Source: Hyphomicrobium sp. ghe19
Lineage (GTDB): Bacteria > Pseudomonadota > Alphaproteobacteria > Rhizobiales > Hyphomicrobiaceae
Assembly: GCF_902712875.1 (NCBI RefSeq)
Contig: NZ_LR743509.1
Coordinates: forward strand, 3,920,001-3,984,000
Direction: 5' to 3'
DNA: 64,000 bases
The notes below the pieces were generated by a model that was not told where the DNA came from, did not search any database, and was given only the letters and a program-made list of their open reading frames with translations. The position numbers were made by a program, and so were the translations under genes. Below, piece after piece: positions 1-8,743 of this stretch; position 1 is the first letter of the stretch; every line of letters begins with the position of its first letter.

Positions 1-70
1 GCAGTCCCGTCAAAGATAGCAACGCAGCACAAGCTCCACCGGTCAAAACACGTTTGACAGAACGGTACAT
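1..70 (-). CDS. Partial secreted protein (N-terminus only)
   Basis: Only the first 23 codons are inside the window; the gene runs off the left edge. The ATG at 70 is preceded by a good ribosome binding site (GGAGG, 78-82 on the minus strand, 7 bases spacing). The peptide starts MYRSVKRV and continues with a hydrophobic stretch rich in Ala, Leu and Gly, which looks like a signal peptide (positive n-region, hydrophobic h-region). Function cannot be told from this fragment. The call rests on the start, ribosome binding site and signal-like composition only. Confidence 0.55.
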   Translation of the reverse strand, partial: MYRSVKRVLTGGACAALLSLTGL

Positions 71-385
71 TGGTTAGCCTCCAAGCCAACTTTGTTGACA
101 TCAAAGTAGGAAATCGGCATCACCCGATTTTTCCTGTGAGTGATAATTTTTGAATTATGCTGCTGTTGTCCTGATCCGTACAAGGCCAAATTCAGGGCAA
201 TCGTCGATTATTCGGGCTGCACAGTTCGAGCAATTCGCGTTTCCCCCTTTCGTTAAAAGAAGACGGTTAGTGTGGAATTCGGCGCGCATAAGCGCGCCGC
301 GAATTTAATCTTTTGCGGCGGTGTAATGGGTCTGGCGTCGACCCCTTCGAAAAACACCGTTGCCGCTAACTCAGTCCGTCCTCCG
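71..385. other. Intergenic region between partial gene and APC permease
   Basis: No convincing gene is seen here. It holds the ribosome binding site of the left-edge gene and one strong palindrome (276-305, listed separately). The rest is moderately AT-rich and may contain the promoter of the left-edge gene, but no clear -35/-10 pair could be assigned. Confidence 0.5.
276..305 (-). terminator. GC-rich palindrome after APC permease
   Basis: GGCGCGC (281-287) pairs with GCGCGCC (292-298) around a 4-base loop. An outer AATTC/GAATT pairing (276-280 with 301-305) extends it across a 2-base bulge. It lies about 80 bases beyond the permease stop. There is no long T-run on the minus strand, so termination is inferred from stem strength and position. 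Confidence 0.4.
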
Positions 386-2095
386 TCACGCTGGCGGCAT
401 CTGGAAGTACCAATTCGCGACGAGCACCACGGCAAGGCCGCCGAGCAGCGCCAAGTAAGGAAGTATGCCGGCTTTCCGCTCGCCGAGGTCCTGACCGGTC
501 AACCCCAAATCTTCGAGCGCACCTTTCGGGAATTGTCCTTTGTCTTGGACATAGTGCCGGAAGGCGAAGACCGGGATGATGAGCGCGGCAAAGATGAAGC
601 CGACCAAGAGCGCGTTCGAATAGCCCCAGACTTTCGCGCCGGCGCCCATGAAGAGCGCGTTGACGAACGCGAGAACCGTATTCAGTCCGATCAACCACGT
701 CGGTGCGCGATAGGGTCGGTCGAGATGGCCGCTATCGACGCGATGCATCCAACCCGCATTGAGGTTGAGGAAGTTGAAGATGATGTAGCCGACGTTCGAC
801 ACGGCGAGGATGAAGAAGTAGCCACCAGAATCGGACGCTATCGCGAGCAGAAAGAGGTTGAAGACAAGGTCAGTCCACATCGCGCGTGTCGGCGCACCGT
901 GCGCGTTGGTATGGCTGAGATAGCGCGGTAGCCAGCCGTCGACCGAGCCCTGGTAGAGTGTTCGCGATGATCCGGCCATCGCCGTCATGATCGCGAGCAC
1001 GAGCGCCAAGATCATAAGCGCCACGAAGACTTCTTTGATGAACGCGTTGCCGCTGGCCACCATGTTCGCCATGGCGTCGGCGACGCCCGTGCCCGCCACG
1101 ATGCCCGGGTCTTTCATTCCGTCGACGCCCAGAACCCCTTGGAACGTGAAGGGCACGAGGATGTAGAGCAGGAGGCAAAGGAGCCCGGAGTAGAAGATCG
1201 CCTTGAACGTGTCGGTTCGAGGATTGCGGAATTCCCTCGTATAGCAGATCGCCGTTTCGAAGGCGTAGGTGGACCACGCGGCGATGAACATAGCGCCGAG
1301 GAAGAGCGTCCATCCGACGTTATCGCCGGTGCCTGGCAGATATGGTCCCGCAACATTCGATGCGTGGAACTGACCGTTGATGAGCGGGACAATTCCGACG
1401 ATCAACATCGGGATGATGACGAGGAGCCCGATATACTTTTGCGCGTTCGCGGTTCCGAGGATGCCACGATGCTGAATGGCAAAGACGATCAACATCAAGA
1501 CGGCGCCGATAAAGAACGAAGAGTTGAAGTTCAGCGTTCCAAGACCCGGCACGGCAACGCTCAGCGCATTGAATGATTGAATAGCGGGCGTGTGGGCAGC
1601 AGTTACCGCGGTGATGGCGTCCGCTGCGACTTTCCCAGCATTCGCGGGATCAGCGAGCCACGCGATGACTTCCGGCGATTGCTCGGTGAAGGCTGGAATT
1701 GGCGCGACGGCATTCAAGATATAGCCGGCCGCGATTGCGCATCCGAGAGACAGAACCGGCGACCACGCGAACCAGTTACACCACACCGATAACGGCGCGA
1801 TCAATTTGGAATAGCGGAGCCAAGCCGTCGCGCCGTAAACCGAAGCACCGCCGGATTTATTGGGAAAGAGCCCAGCTATTTCTGCGTAGGTGAAGGACTG
1901 CAAGAACCCCATGATCATCGAGACCGTCCAGACAACGAAGGCTAGCTTGCCTGCGGTGCCGGCGATGCCGCCGATTGAGAAGAGGACGAGAGCGGGCACG
2001 CCGCTTGCTACCCAGAAAGCGCCCCGCCAATCGATGGCTCGATGAAGTGTGTTGCCGGAATCCGCCCCGGTCGCTGGTTCGTAGGTCGCTGCCAT
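386..2095 (-). CDS. APC-superfamily amino acid/polyamine permease
   Basis: Inner-membrane secondary transporter of the amino acid-polyamine-organocation superfamily. The 569-residue protein shows about 12 hydrophobic segments. The first follows a cytoplasmic N-terminus and has the glycine-rich GGIAG turn typical of TM1 in this fold, and a conserved SRTLYQGSVDGWLP segment follows TM8, as in amino acid permeases. Length is slightly above the usual 450-550. The substrate cannot be told from sequence. The frame stays open to 2155, but the ATG at 2095 has GGGGG six bases upstream and is preferred; an ATG at 2101 abuts that G-run. It is a single gene, with the amidotransferase upstream on the same strand 350 bases away. 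Confidence 0.85.
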   Translation of the reverse strand: MAATYEPATGADSGNTLHRAIDWRGAFWVASGVPALVLFSIGGIAGTAGKLAFVVWTVSMIMGFLQSFTYAEIAGLFPNKSGGASVYGATAWLRYSKLIAPLSVWCNWFAWSPVLSLGCAIAAGYILNAVAPIPAFTEQSPEVIAWLADPANAGKVAADAITAVTAAHTPAIQSFNALSVAVPGLGTLNFNSSFFIGAVLMLIVFAIQHRGILGTANAQKYIGLLVIIPMLIVGIVPLINGQFHASNVAGPYLPGTGDNVGWTLFLGAMFIAAWSTYAFETAICYTREFRNPRTDTFKAIFYSGLLCLLLYILVPFTFQGVLGVDGMKDPGIVAGTGVADAMANMVASGNAFIKEVFVALMILALVLAIMTAMAGSSRTLYQGSVDGWLPRYLSHTNAHGAPTRAMWTDLVFNLFLLAIASDSGGYFFILAVSNVGYIIFNFLNLNAGWMHRVDSGHLDRPYRAPTWLIGLNTVLAFVNALFMGAGAKVWGYSNALLVGFIFAALIIPVFAFRHYVQDKGQFPKGALEDLGLTGQDLGERKAGILPYLALLGGLAVVLVANWYFQMPPA

Positions 2096-2447
2096 ACGCA
2101 TCCCCCGATGCTTGAGTTTGATCCGCGTGCGACGTGATAAAACGACAAACGCCACGAACCGGGTCTCCGGCGCGTGGCGCTAAACGATCAGCAGAATTCC
2201 GAAAAGTGGATCGCGCCTTGGACAAAGCCAGGCGCCGCAGGCAATTCCGCCTGCTAGGTCTCCAGTTAGTTGCGCGGTGCCCGAGCCGGACATGCGAACC
2301 CCTGTACCAATTTCAACCAATGAGGCCGATAAGTTAGTGGTATTTCAAGGTATCACAGCAATCAGTGAACGCAACGAATTTGCGCATTCCGGATAAAATC
2401 GGTTTCGTTAAAGGCATCGCGCGATGCGCTGATAATTTGACAGGCGG
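2096..2447. other. Intergenic region upstream of APC permease
   Basis: About 350 bases between the permease start and the amidotransferase stop. Reading frames here are short and lack ribosome binding sites. No tRNA or strong hairpin was seen. It probably carries the permease promoter, but no motif is clear. Confidence 0.4.
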
Positions 2448-3167
2448 CTAGCGCGAACTGATTTCTCGCATGAAGTTGCGATAGAATTTTTCTGCATCCG
2501 CGGCGAAGTTTGCCACGTGAGGTTTCGCCGCCTCGGCCATGCGCGGCAGCGCGCCTGGTCCGTGCGTTCGCTCGAGAGCCGCCGCGTACGCAGGGATATT
2601 TCCCCAGTCCGCGATCGTATTTTCCTCGATCTCGACGTGGTACTGCATGCTCCAGGCATTGCGGCCGACGCGCATTGCCTGACACGGACACACATCGGAT
2701 TGCGCGAGCACGACGGCGCCTTCGGGCGGTTGGGCCACGCGCACTGAGTGCCATTGAACCGCTTTGAACCGCTTTGGCAGATCACCGAACACCGGATCGC
2801 TGCCGGCCTCAGGTGTCAGTGCGACGTCGAGTATTCCGATTTCTGACGGATGTTGCGGTCCGCATGTGCCGCCCAGCGCATCGGCGAGGAGTTGATGCCC
2901 AAGGCAGAGCCCGACGAAAGGACGGCCGAGGTCGCGAACCCAGCGCCGGATCGCACGCTTTTCTTCGATGAGCCACGGGCATTCCTCGACGTCCCACACG
3001 TCCATCGGTCCGCCCATCACCCAAAGCGCGTCGTAGTTCTCGAGCGCCGGAATGGCCTCGCCCTCGTCGAGTTCGACAGCGTCCCATGAGATGCCATCGG
3101 CGGCGAAGAACTTGCGGAAGATGCCAGGATGCTCGCACGCAATGTGCTGAAAAACGAGAAAGCGCAC
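2448..3167 (-). CDS. Class I glutamine amidotransferase
   Basis: Stand-alone glutamine amidotransferase-like protein of 239 residues, the type often annotated as GMP synthase-like glutamine amidotransferase. It has the nucleophile elbow GLCLGHQLL with Cys88, and the catalytic His177 and Glu179 in the segment MQYHVEIE, so the Cys-His-Glu triad is complete. The preceding motif VMGGPMDVWD is the usual oxyanion region. No synthase partner is adjacent, so the acceptor substrate is unknown. The frame is open to 3242, but GTG at 3167 with AGGGG five bases upstream begins exactly where family homology begins (RFLVFQH). Confidence 0.85.
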   Translation of the reverse strand: MRFLVFQHIACEHPGIFRKFFAADGISWDAVELDEGEAIPALENYDALWVMGGPMDVWDVEECPWLIEEKRAIRRWVRDLGRPFVGLCLGHQLLADALGGTCGPQHPSEIGILDVALTPEAGSDPVFGDLPKRFKAVQWHSVRVAQPPEGAVVLAQSDVCPCQAMRVGRNAWSMQYHVEIEENTIADWGNIPAYAAALERTHGPGALPRMAEAAKPHVANFAADAEKFYRNFMREISSR

Positions 3168-3322
3168 GCGGCCCCCTATGCCTGCTATCGAGGCGCGTCT
3201 TGTGGCATAATCGAGCGGATATTTCCACCACGAGAGCGGCACTGAGCATTGAATTGTTTGCTACGCGGGTCCCCCGCCGTTTTGCGACGGGCCGGCCGAC
3301 ATCAGAGGTTCATCGTCGGGCC

Positions 3323-3338
3323 TTAGGCTGGCGCCTAA
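3323..3338. repeat. Inverted repeat upstream of phosphatase gene
   Basis: TTAGGC and GCCTAA are perfect 6-base arms around TGGC, about 20 bases before the start of the secreted phosphatase gene. It could be an operator or part of the 5-prime leader. Nothing else supports a function. Confidence 0.25.
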
Positions 3339-3358
3339 TTTCCCGTTCGAATGAGTGA

Positions 3359-5200
3359 GTGAAAATGAAGGCGAAGCTGTTTTTCTCATTTGCATGTCTG
3401 GCCGTACTCGCGAGCGCGGTCCCCGCTTTTGCGGACGAGCCTCGGCACAACGTCGTTCTGTTTGTTCCGGACGGTCTGCGGGGCGGCATCGTGACGCCCG
3501 CGACGGCTCCGACGTTTGCCGACATCCGGGACAAGGGCGTCAACTTCGCAAACAGCCATTCGCTTTTTCCGACGTTCACGATGCCAAACTCCAGCGGCAT
3601 GGCGACCGGGCACTATCTCGGCGACACCGGCGTTTTCGGAAACGTGCTTTACGCGGGCTTCCAGATCCGCACAGCCGCTTCTGCGCGAATGGCCTTCATC
3701 GAGAACGACGGCGTTATTGGTGACATCGACGAGCATTTCGGCGCCAGCTTCATCGACGAGGAGACGATCCTTCACGTTGCGCATCGCGCCGGGTTCAACA
3801 CGGCTGCGATCGGCAAGATCGGCCCGACGTTCGTCTTCAATCATACGTCGCGCGGCGGCGGCGAGAGCGTCATCATGGATGATGCGACGGGGACGCCTGC
3901 AGGTATTCCGCTCGCGTCATGGGTCAGCGACGGGCTCAAGGCGCAGGGGCTGCCAATGGAAGCTCCGAGCCGGCTCACCAACAAAGAAAGCGGAAATTCT
4001 CACGAGCCCGGGACAAAGGACGCCAACGTCGTTCAGCAGGGATATTTCGCAGCGGCTCTGACAAGGGTCGTTCTGCCGAAATTCAAATCCGACGGGAAGC
4101 CGTTCGTCGTCGTCTTCTGGTCGCGCGATCCGGACGGAACGCAGCATAACCAGGGCGACAGCCTGTTGAAGCTAGAACCAGGCATCAACGGACCGACGTC
4201 GATGGCGGCCATCCGCAACGCCGACTCGAACCTCGCCGCGATCCGGCGGACGCTCGACGACCTCGGGCTTTCCGACACGACCGATATCGTCGTCTCAGCG
4301 GACCATGGCTTCTCGACGATCTCGAAACAGAGCGAAACGAGTGGGGCCGCTCGCGCCAGCTATGCGGACGTGCCTGCAGGATTACTGCCTCCGGGATTTC
4401 TAGCGATCGACATTGCTGCGGCTTTGAACCTGCCGCTTTACGATCCGGAAGCCGGGAACGCCAAAGTCGAAAGCGGGACGCATCCAAAGAACGCGGACGG
4501 CTTGATTGGCGAAGATGCGAACGCGCCGAAGGTCGTCGTCGCGGCAAACGGCGGGTCAGATCTCATCTATATTCCGAGCGGTGACCGCGTACTGGCGCAA
4601 AGGACGATCGATGCGCTGCTCGCGCAAGATTATGTCAGCGGGCTATTCGTCGACGATAACCTCGGTACTTTCGCCGGGACGCTGCCGTTAAGCGCGATCA
4701 ATCTCCAGGGTTCGTCGCTGATGCCGCGGCCATCGATCGTCGTCAATTTCAAAAGCTTCTCGACGGGATGCGCAGACCCTACGCTTTGCACCGCCGAGGT
4801 CGCCGACACAGGTCTGCAGCAAGGGCAAGGAATGCATGGCAGCTTCAGCCGTGCCGATACCGCCAATTTCATGGCGGCGTTCGGTCCCAGCTTCAAGAAG
4901 GGCTTCATCAGCGAGGCTCCTGCGAGCAATGCTGATATCGGGCGGACCATCGCTGCGATCCTAGGGTTGATGCCGGAAAGTCATGGCAAGCTCGTCGGCA
5001 GAGCGCTGACGGAAGCGTTGCCGGAGGGTGCAGTGCCGACTTGGGAGCGCAAGACGATCGTGTCGGGACCGTCGCCATCGGGCCTGCGGACGATCCTTAA
5101 TTATCAGGTTGTGGGCGAGACCAAATATTTCGACGCGGCTGGCTTCGAAGGACGCACAGTCGGCCTCTCGCCGGATCCGGCGTTAGCTCTCACGAAGTAG
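3359..5200 (+). CDS. Secreted alkaline phosphatase/nucleotide pyrophosphatase family protein
   Basis: Periplasmic or secreted metal-dependent phosphodiesterase/phosphatase of the alkaline phosphatase superfamily, 613 residues. The N-terminus is a signal peptide ending near AVPAFA-DEP (cleavage about residue 25). Metal and nucleophile motifs are visible: VPDGLR with Asp38, FPTFTMPN with the probable nucleophile Thr74, ADHGFS for the second metal site, and a late HGSFSRAD histidine segment. This fits the NPP-like (type I phosphodiesterase) branch. Substrate is unknown; nucleotide or phosphodiester scavenging is inferred. The start is GTG 3359 or ATG 3365 two codons later. It converges with the glycosyltransferase gene, 14 bases away. 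Confidence 0.8.
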   Translation: MKMKAKLFFSFACLAVLASAVPAFADEPRHNVVLFVPDGLRGGIVTPATAPTFADIRDKGVNFANSHSLFPTFTMPNSSGMATGHYLGDTGVFGNVLYAGFQIRTAASARMAFIENDGVIGDIDEHFGASFIDEETILHVAHRAGFNTAAIGKIGPTFVFNHTSRGGGESVIMDDATGTPAGIPLASWVSDGLKAQGLPMEAPSRLTNKESGNSHEPGTKDANVVQQGYFAAALTRVVLPKFKSDGKPFVVVFWSRDPDGTQHNQGDSLLKLEPGINGPTSMAAIRNADSNLAAIRRTLDDLGLSDTTDIVVSADHGFSTISKQSETSGAARASYADVPAGLLPPGFLAIDIAAALNLPLYDPEAGNAKVESGTHPKNADGLIGEDANAPKVVVAANGGSDLIYIPSGDRVLAQRTIDALLAQDYVSGLFVDDNLGTFAGTLPLSAINLQGSSLMPRPSIVVNFKSFSTGCADPTLCTAEVADTGLQQGQGMHGSFSRADTANFMAAFGPSFKKGFISEAPASNADIGRTIAAILGLMPESHGKLVGRALTEALPEGAVPTWERKTIVSGPSPSGLRTILNYQVVGETKYFDAAGFEGRTVGLSPDPALALTK

Positions 5201-5214
5201 GACTTACCGTCGCC

Positions 5215-6384
5215 CTACATGCTCTTCGTCGTGACGGCGAGTTCGCGGCTCGAATTGGCCGCGTCTGCTTTGGCGACGCTCATGTCGTTGCCGCGCCAGA
5301 CGAACGTATCTCCCGACCAACCTTCGACCCAAAGGAGCGGGAGTAATGCATCGCGCAGCATCCACGCAATGGGCGACTGCCATTTCAAGTGCCAGCCTGC
5401 CACACGCGCCAAAAGCGCTTCGGTTCCGTACCAGACGACAAGCAGGCCTGCGAGGACCGTCAGCGGATCAAGGCCGACGCTCGAAGCGGCCGCGAAGCCC
5501 GATGCGATCGGAAGCATGCTGCCCGAAAGAATTTCCGGCGCGTAGAAAACCGGAAACGTTACGCGACGCAATCTCGCCCAGCGCACTTGTCGCGCCCATA
5601 CTTGCTTTACGGATCGCGGCCCGAGCGGCTGCTCGAACGGGCGATCAACAAGGCGCACGCGGAGACCATGCGTGCGGACAATCTTCGTTGCGGCGGCATC
5701 TTCGGCAATCTCGGCGCCCAGCGCTTCGACGCCACCCGCCTCATCGAGAATATCGCGGCGCCAAAGCATCGACTTGCCTTGGGCAAATCCCAGGCCGATC
5801 GTATCGGCGGCACTTTGCCAGCGGGCTTGATACGTGTTGAGGAACGCGCATTCGAGTTCGGCCCAAAATCCTATCGGATGGCTGCCGACGGGCGGCGAGC
5901 AAACGAGACCGACGCCCGGCTCGAAGCTGCGGAAGAGATCGCTGAGATAGTTCTCAGGCATCAAAACGTTGTTGTCGGCGAGCACGATCCACGGGAAGCG
6001 TGCCGCGGCCCAGCCCTTGACGATATTGTTCAGCTTGGGATTGCTTGTCGGCCTGTCATCACCGATGAGCAGCCTCGCTTCGACATGCGGATATTTCGCG
6101 ATCAACTTCCTGACGAATGGTACCGCCGGGTCGTCGTCTCGGGCAGCGCAGAAAATGACCTCATAGCTGCTATCGGCGAGCTCAAAGGTCGAGCGCAATG
6201 TCATTTCATCGAAATGATCCAGACCGCATACCGGCCGGATGATGCTGACGGGCTCAACGCTCAAGCCGCGCTCGCGGCGCCGAGAGGACGTAACGCGCGA
6301 TAACGCCAGTGCGACCGATACGAGATGTGTGGCCGTAGCCGCTATGCAGAAGATTAGAGCCGCCGCCGTGACGAAATCGGCCAT
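5215..6384 (-). CDS. GT21-type glycosyltransferase (ceramide glucosyltransferase-like)
   Basis: Membrane-bound family 2/21 glycosyltransferase of 389 residues. An N-terminal membrane anchor (about 5-30) is followed by the catalytic domain, with the D1 region ARDDDP (83-85), D2 at Asp137 in LADNNV, D3 Glu-Asp at 228-229, and the processivity-like QVRW motif (266-269), i.e. the D,D,D,QxxRW set of ceramide glucosyltransferases. Hydrophobic segments follow at the C-terminus. In alphaproteobacteria such enzymes make glycosphingolipids or act in hopanoid head-group synthesis (HpnI-type). No hopanoid or sphingolipid genes are adjacent, so the acceptor is uncertain. Ribosome binding site GGGGAGTGAG directly precedes ATG 6384. 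Confidence 0.8.
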   Translation of the reverse strand: MADFVTAAALIFCIAATATHLVSVALALSRVTSSRRRERGLSVEPVSIIRPVCGLDHFDEMTLRSTFELADSSYEVIFCAARDDDPAVPFVRKLIAKYPHVEARLLIGDDRPTSNPKLNNIVKGWAAARFPWIVLADNNVLMPENYLSDLFRSFEPGVGLVCSPPVGSHPIGFWAELECAFLNTYQARWQSAADTIGLGFAQGKSMLWRRDILDEAGGVEALGAEIAEDAAATKIVRTHGLRVRLVDRPFEQPLGPRSVKQVWARQVRWARLRRVTFPVFYAPEILSGSMLPIASGFAAASSVGLDPLTVLAGLLVVWYGTEALLARVAGWHLKWQSPIAWMLRDALLPLLWVEGWSGDTFVWRGNDMSVAKADAANSSRELAVTTKSM

Positions 6385-6541
6385 CTCACTCCCCGGTTAG
6401 AAATCCAACCGCTGCATTCCAGGATTCAGTGAAATTTCGACGACAGTTGCGCGACGTATCCATGACATAGGGGAAAACTACCCCACGACAACGCAAGCCG
6501 TCGCGGAAGCTGTGCATTTCGCTCGGCTTGCCCGGCGGCGC

Positions 6542-6805
6542 TCAGGATTTCGCGTGGGAACCCCGGAACCTTTGCGCAATGTTCGTCAAAAGGTAGGCGC
6601 CGATGAATGCCGCAACAATCAAGCCGATCACCGAAGGCAAACCGTCATTGAGGTCGACTGCGATTAAGCCCGCGTAGGCGATAGCCGCGCCCACCAGACC
6701 GCCGAGCGCGGCGACGACCGTATTGAATACTCCACGCAATGATAAGCCGTAGAGGATTCCGACTATCAGGCCCGGATACATTGCCGGCCAAAAATGATCA
6801 CCCAT
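6542..6805 (-). CDS. Small integral membrane protein, unknown
   Basis: An 87-residue protein with three likely membrane segments (glycine/alanine-rich, spanning most of the sequence) and a short basic C-terminal tail. The frame opens at 6844, but the ATG at 6805 has GGAGAGG five bases upstream, so that start is chosen. It has no motif I recognise. It sits alone between the glycosyltransferase and the sulfate-binding protein gene, both on the same strand. Confidence 0.6.
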   Translation of the reverse strand: MGDHFWPAMYPGLIVGILYGLSLRGVFNTVVAALGGLVGAAIAYAGLIAVDLNDGLPSVIGLIVAAFIGAYLLTNIAQRFRGSHAKS

Positions 6806-6915
6806 CGGAACCTCTCCCCATTTCCCTTGCCCCGGCGACGCCATTACGAACGGCTGCGTCCCCTAGCGCTTCTATCAGTCAATTGAAGCTTCGACGAGGG
6901 ATCGAATGGGGCGAA

Positions 6916-6943
6916 GCAAGCCGCGCAGGTTGTCGCGGCTTGC
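6916..6943 (-). terminator. Terminator-like hairpin after sulfate-binding gene
   Basis: Perfect 10-base arms GCAAGCCGCG and CGCGGCTTGC around an 8-base loop, starting 17 bases beyond the stop of the sulfate-binding protein gene. The tract that follows on the minus strand is only weakly T-rich (TTCGCCCCATTC), so efficiency is uncertain. Confidence 0.6.
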
Positions 6944-6959
6944 CAATCATTGCGCTAGA

Positions 6960-7964
6960 TCAATTCTGCTTGGTCGTGATCTGATCGTAGATGCCGCCGT
7001 CGGCAAAGTGCGTTTTCTGGACAGTCGCCCAAGGACCGAGTTTGTCTTCGACTGAGAAAGTCTTGATGGCCGGCAGGTTCGCTTCCTTCAGCACGGCTTC
7101 GTTACGCGGCCTAAAATGATGCTTGGCTATGATCTTCTGCGCGTCGTCCGAATAGAGGAAATCGAGATAGGCCTTGGCGACATCCGCACTCTTGCGTTTC
7201 GCGACGACGGTATCGACGATCGCGATGGGGGGCGCCGCCTCGACGCTGAGCGAGGGATAAACGACGTCGAAGTTCTGCCCATCGACCTCGGCCTTGATGA
7301 GAGCGGCTTCGTTCTCGAACGTCACGAGAACGTCGCCGATAGCGCGCTGCGTAAAGCTCGTCGTGGCGCCGCGTCCGCCGCCATCAAATACCGGAACGTT
7401 GGCGAAAAGCTTGCCAACGAAGTCTCGTGCCTTTTCGTCTGATCCGAGCTTATCAAGCGCATAACCCCAGGCCGCAAGATAGGTATAGCGTCCGTTCCCC
7501 GAGGTCTTCGGATTGGGAATGACGACGGACGTGCCGGACTTCACCAGATCATCCCAATCGGCGATGCCCTTGGGATTGCCTTTGCGGACGAGAAAGACCG
7601 TAGTGGTCGTATAGGGTGCGGCGCCGTTGGGAAATTTCGTCCGCCAGTCGCTCGCGACAGCACCTTTGCTCACAAGGAAATCGAGGTCCGTCGGCTGATT
7701 GAGTGTGACGACATCGGCCTCGAGGCCTTCGGCGACGGCTTGCGCCTGCTTCGTCGATCCGCCGTGCGCTTGCTTGACTTCAATGTCGCTTCCCGACGAC
7801 TTCTTCCAGCTCGCAACGAATGCCGGGTTGATTTCTTTGTAGAGCTCACGCGAGACGTCATATGAAGCATTGAGAATGCTCGACTGCGCGAACGCTCCGG
7901 GCGATACCGCCACGAGAAGAGCCGTCGCCAAACCAAGCCGCGATACCACACGCCCGATTGTCAT
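6960..7964 (-). CDS. sbp: Sulfate ABC transporter periplasmic substrate-binding protein
   Basis: Periplasmic sulfate (or thiosulfate) receptor of an ABC importer, 334 residues. The signal peptide ends near SPGAFAQSS. Mature segments typical of Sbp/CysP follow: ILNASYDVSRELY, AHGGSTKQAQAV, NPKTSGNGRYTYLAAWGYAL and GGRGATTSF, the last two lining the sulfate site. The frame opens at 8051, but ATG 7964 with AAGGA seven bases upstream starts exactly at the signal peptide. No cysT/cysW/cysA permease or ATPase genes flank it, so it must work with components encoded elsewhere. The region upstream carries a hairpin and a sulfur-rich small reading frame, suggesting sulfur-dependent control (inference). 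Confidence 0.92.
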   Translation of the reverse strand: MTIGRVVSRLGLATALLVAVSPGAFAQSSILNASYDVSRELYKEINPAFVASWKKSSGSDIEVKQAHGGSTKQAQAVAEGLEADVVTLNQPTDLDFLVSKGAVASDWRTKFPNGAAPYTTTTVFLVRKGNPKGIADWDDLVKSGTSVVIPNPKTSGNGRYTYLAAWGYALDKLGSDEKARDFVGKLFANVPVFDGGGRGATTSFTQRAIGDVLVTFENEAALIKAEVDGQNFDVVYPSLSVEAAPPIAIVDTVVAKRKSADVAKAYLDFLYSDDAQKIIAKHHFRPRNEAVLKEANLPAIKTFSVEDKLGPWATVQKTHFADGGIYDQITTKQN

Positions 7965-8076
7965 ATGCAGATCCTTTTTATATAGCGAAGTCTTTGACTG
8001 GGTGTTGTTGAGCACGAAGAAACGACAAGCCTTCGCATGCTTTTTCAGCATTGCGACGCCGTCTGAAAATGAAAGA

Positions 8077-8107
8077 GAGACCGGTAGCCGATGGAGCCAC
8101 CGGTCTC
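8077..8107 (-). terminator. Hairpin between small gene and sbp
   Basis: Perfect 9-base arms GAGACCGGT (8077-8085) and ACCGGTCTC (8099-8107). On the minus strand the stem is followed by the T-rich tract TCTTTCATTTTC, typical of an intrinsic terminator. It sits 250 bases after the 75-residue gene and about 110 bases before the sbp start, so it may end the upstream transcript or act as an attenuator in the sbp leader. Confidence 0.55.
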
Positions 8108-8356
8108 AAGTAACCCGATCGCAGAGTGTGAGCGAGCAGGTCCAGGGAGGAAGGAAGCGCCGGCAAGCGTGCTAGCCTGCGCTTTAGAAGTCTGTCGACG
8201 GTCCGATCGCCGCGAACGCGTGAACAGGGTCGATCTGCCATTCGCGGTCTACAACGAGAGTGAGGTGCCGCGGCGGGTGTGATATGACGGGTCTCGGCTG
8301 AACGGTTACCTGTTTTGCGTCGGTTGCCGGATGGCCGGACGTGTTGTTGCTTCGGC

Positions 8357-8584
8357 TCATATGGCGAACGCCTCCGCAACGCGACCAGAGGCACGGCGAC
8401 GACGCCGGCTTACCGAATGAGCGATCGCTGCGCGTTCCGCGAGAAGCGGATTTGCGAAGCGGCGCCCTTCGAGCGCGTTGTATTCGTCGAGTGCCGCGTG
8501 GAAGAGATACTCGTGTTCTCCTTCTTCACGGATAATAAGTCCTGCCTGGTCGTCGCCGACCTCGATGACGTAAGATTTAGACAT
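8357..8584 (-). CDS. Small conserved-looking protein, unknown
   Basis: A 75-residue protein starting MSKSYVIEVGDDQAGLI, with a beta-rich N-terminal half and a strongly basic C-terminal half (run SRRRRRAS). The N-terminal pattern (VIEV..DQAGLIIRE, then LDEYNALEGRRFANPLLAERAA) looks like a small protein family seen in rhizobia, but no function is known to me. The ribosome binding site is weak. It lies between a putative sulfur-rich leader reading frame and sbp on the same strand, so it could be sulfur-regulated. Confidence 0.5.
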   Translation of the reverse strand: MSKSYVIEVGDDQAGLIIREEGEHEYLFHAALDEYNALEGRRFANPLLAERAAIAHSVSRRRRRASGRVAEAFAI

Positions 8585-8665
8585 GTCTTTGCTCTGCCGG
8601 CGGTCGCCAGCGTCCTCTGAAATGCGATTGTTCGATTGAAATGGCTCAGTCCGGGCTGCGTGATC

Positions 8666-8743
8666 TCAACAGCAGCCGGGCATACACATGCGGCCCATCA
8701 TCATCGCGCGAGAGGCATTTGAGCGGAGGCTTAAGTTTTTCAT
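8666..8743 (-). CDS. Putative Met/Cys-rich leader peptide (25 aa)
   Basis: A 25-codon reading frame with ATG 8743 preceded by GGAG six bases upstream (GGAGACCGCT). It begins MKNLSLRSNASRA and ends MMMGRMCMPGCC; eight of the last 12 residues contain sulfur (five Met, three Cys). The stop is 81 bases before the 75-residue gene, and sbp follows further down on the same strand. The composition and place resemble a leader peptide whose translation senses Cys/Met supply, but this is inference. The frame is open further upstream to 8902 without a better start. Confidence 0.45.
   Translation of the reverse strand: MKNLSLRSNASRAMMMGRMCMPGCC

Noticed and set aside
5389..6303. 304-codon plus-strand frame
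   Set aside because: Antisense to the GT21 glycosyltransferase, which has all catalytic motifs.
7965..8110. SAM-II or other known riboswitch upstream of sbp
   Set aside because: The hairpin and flanks do not show the SAM-II pseudoknot consensus as I know it; only a simple stem with a T-rich tail is visible.
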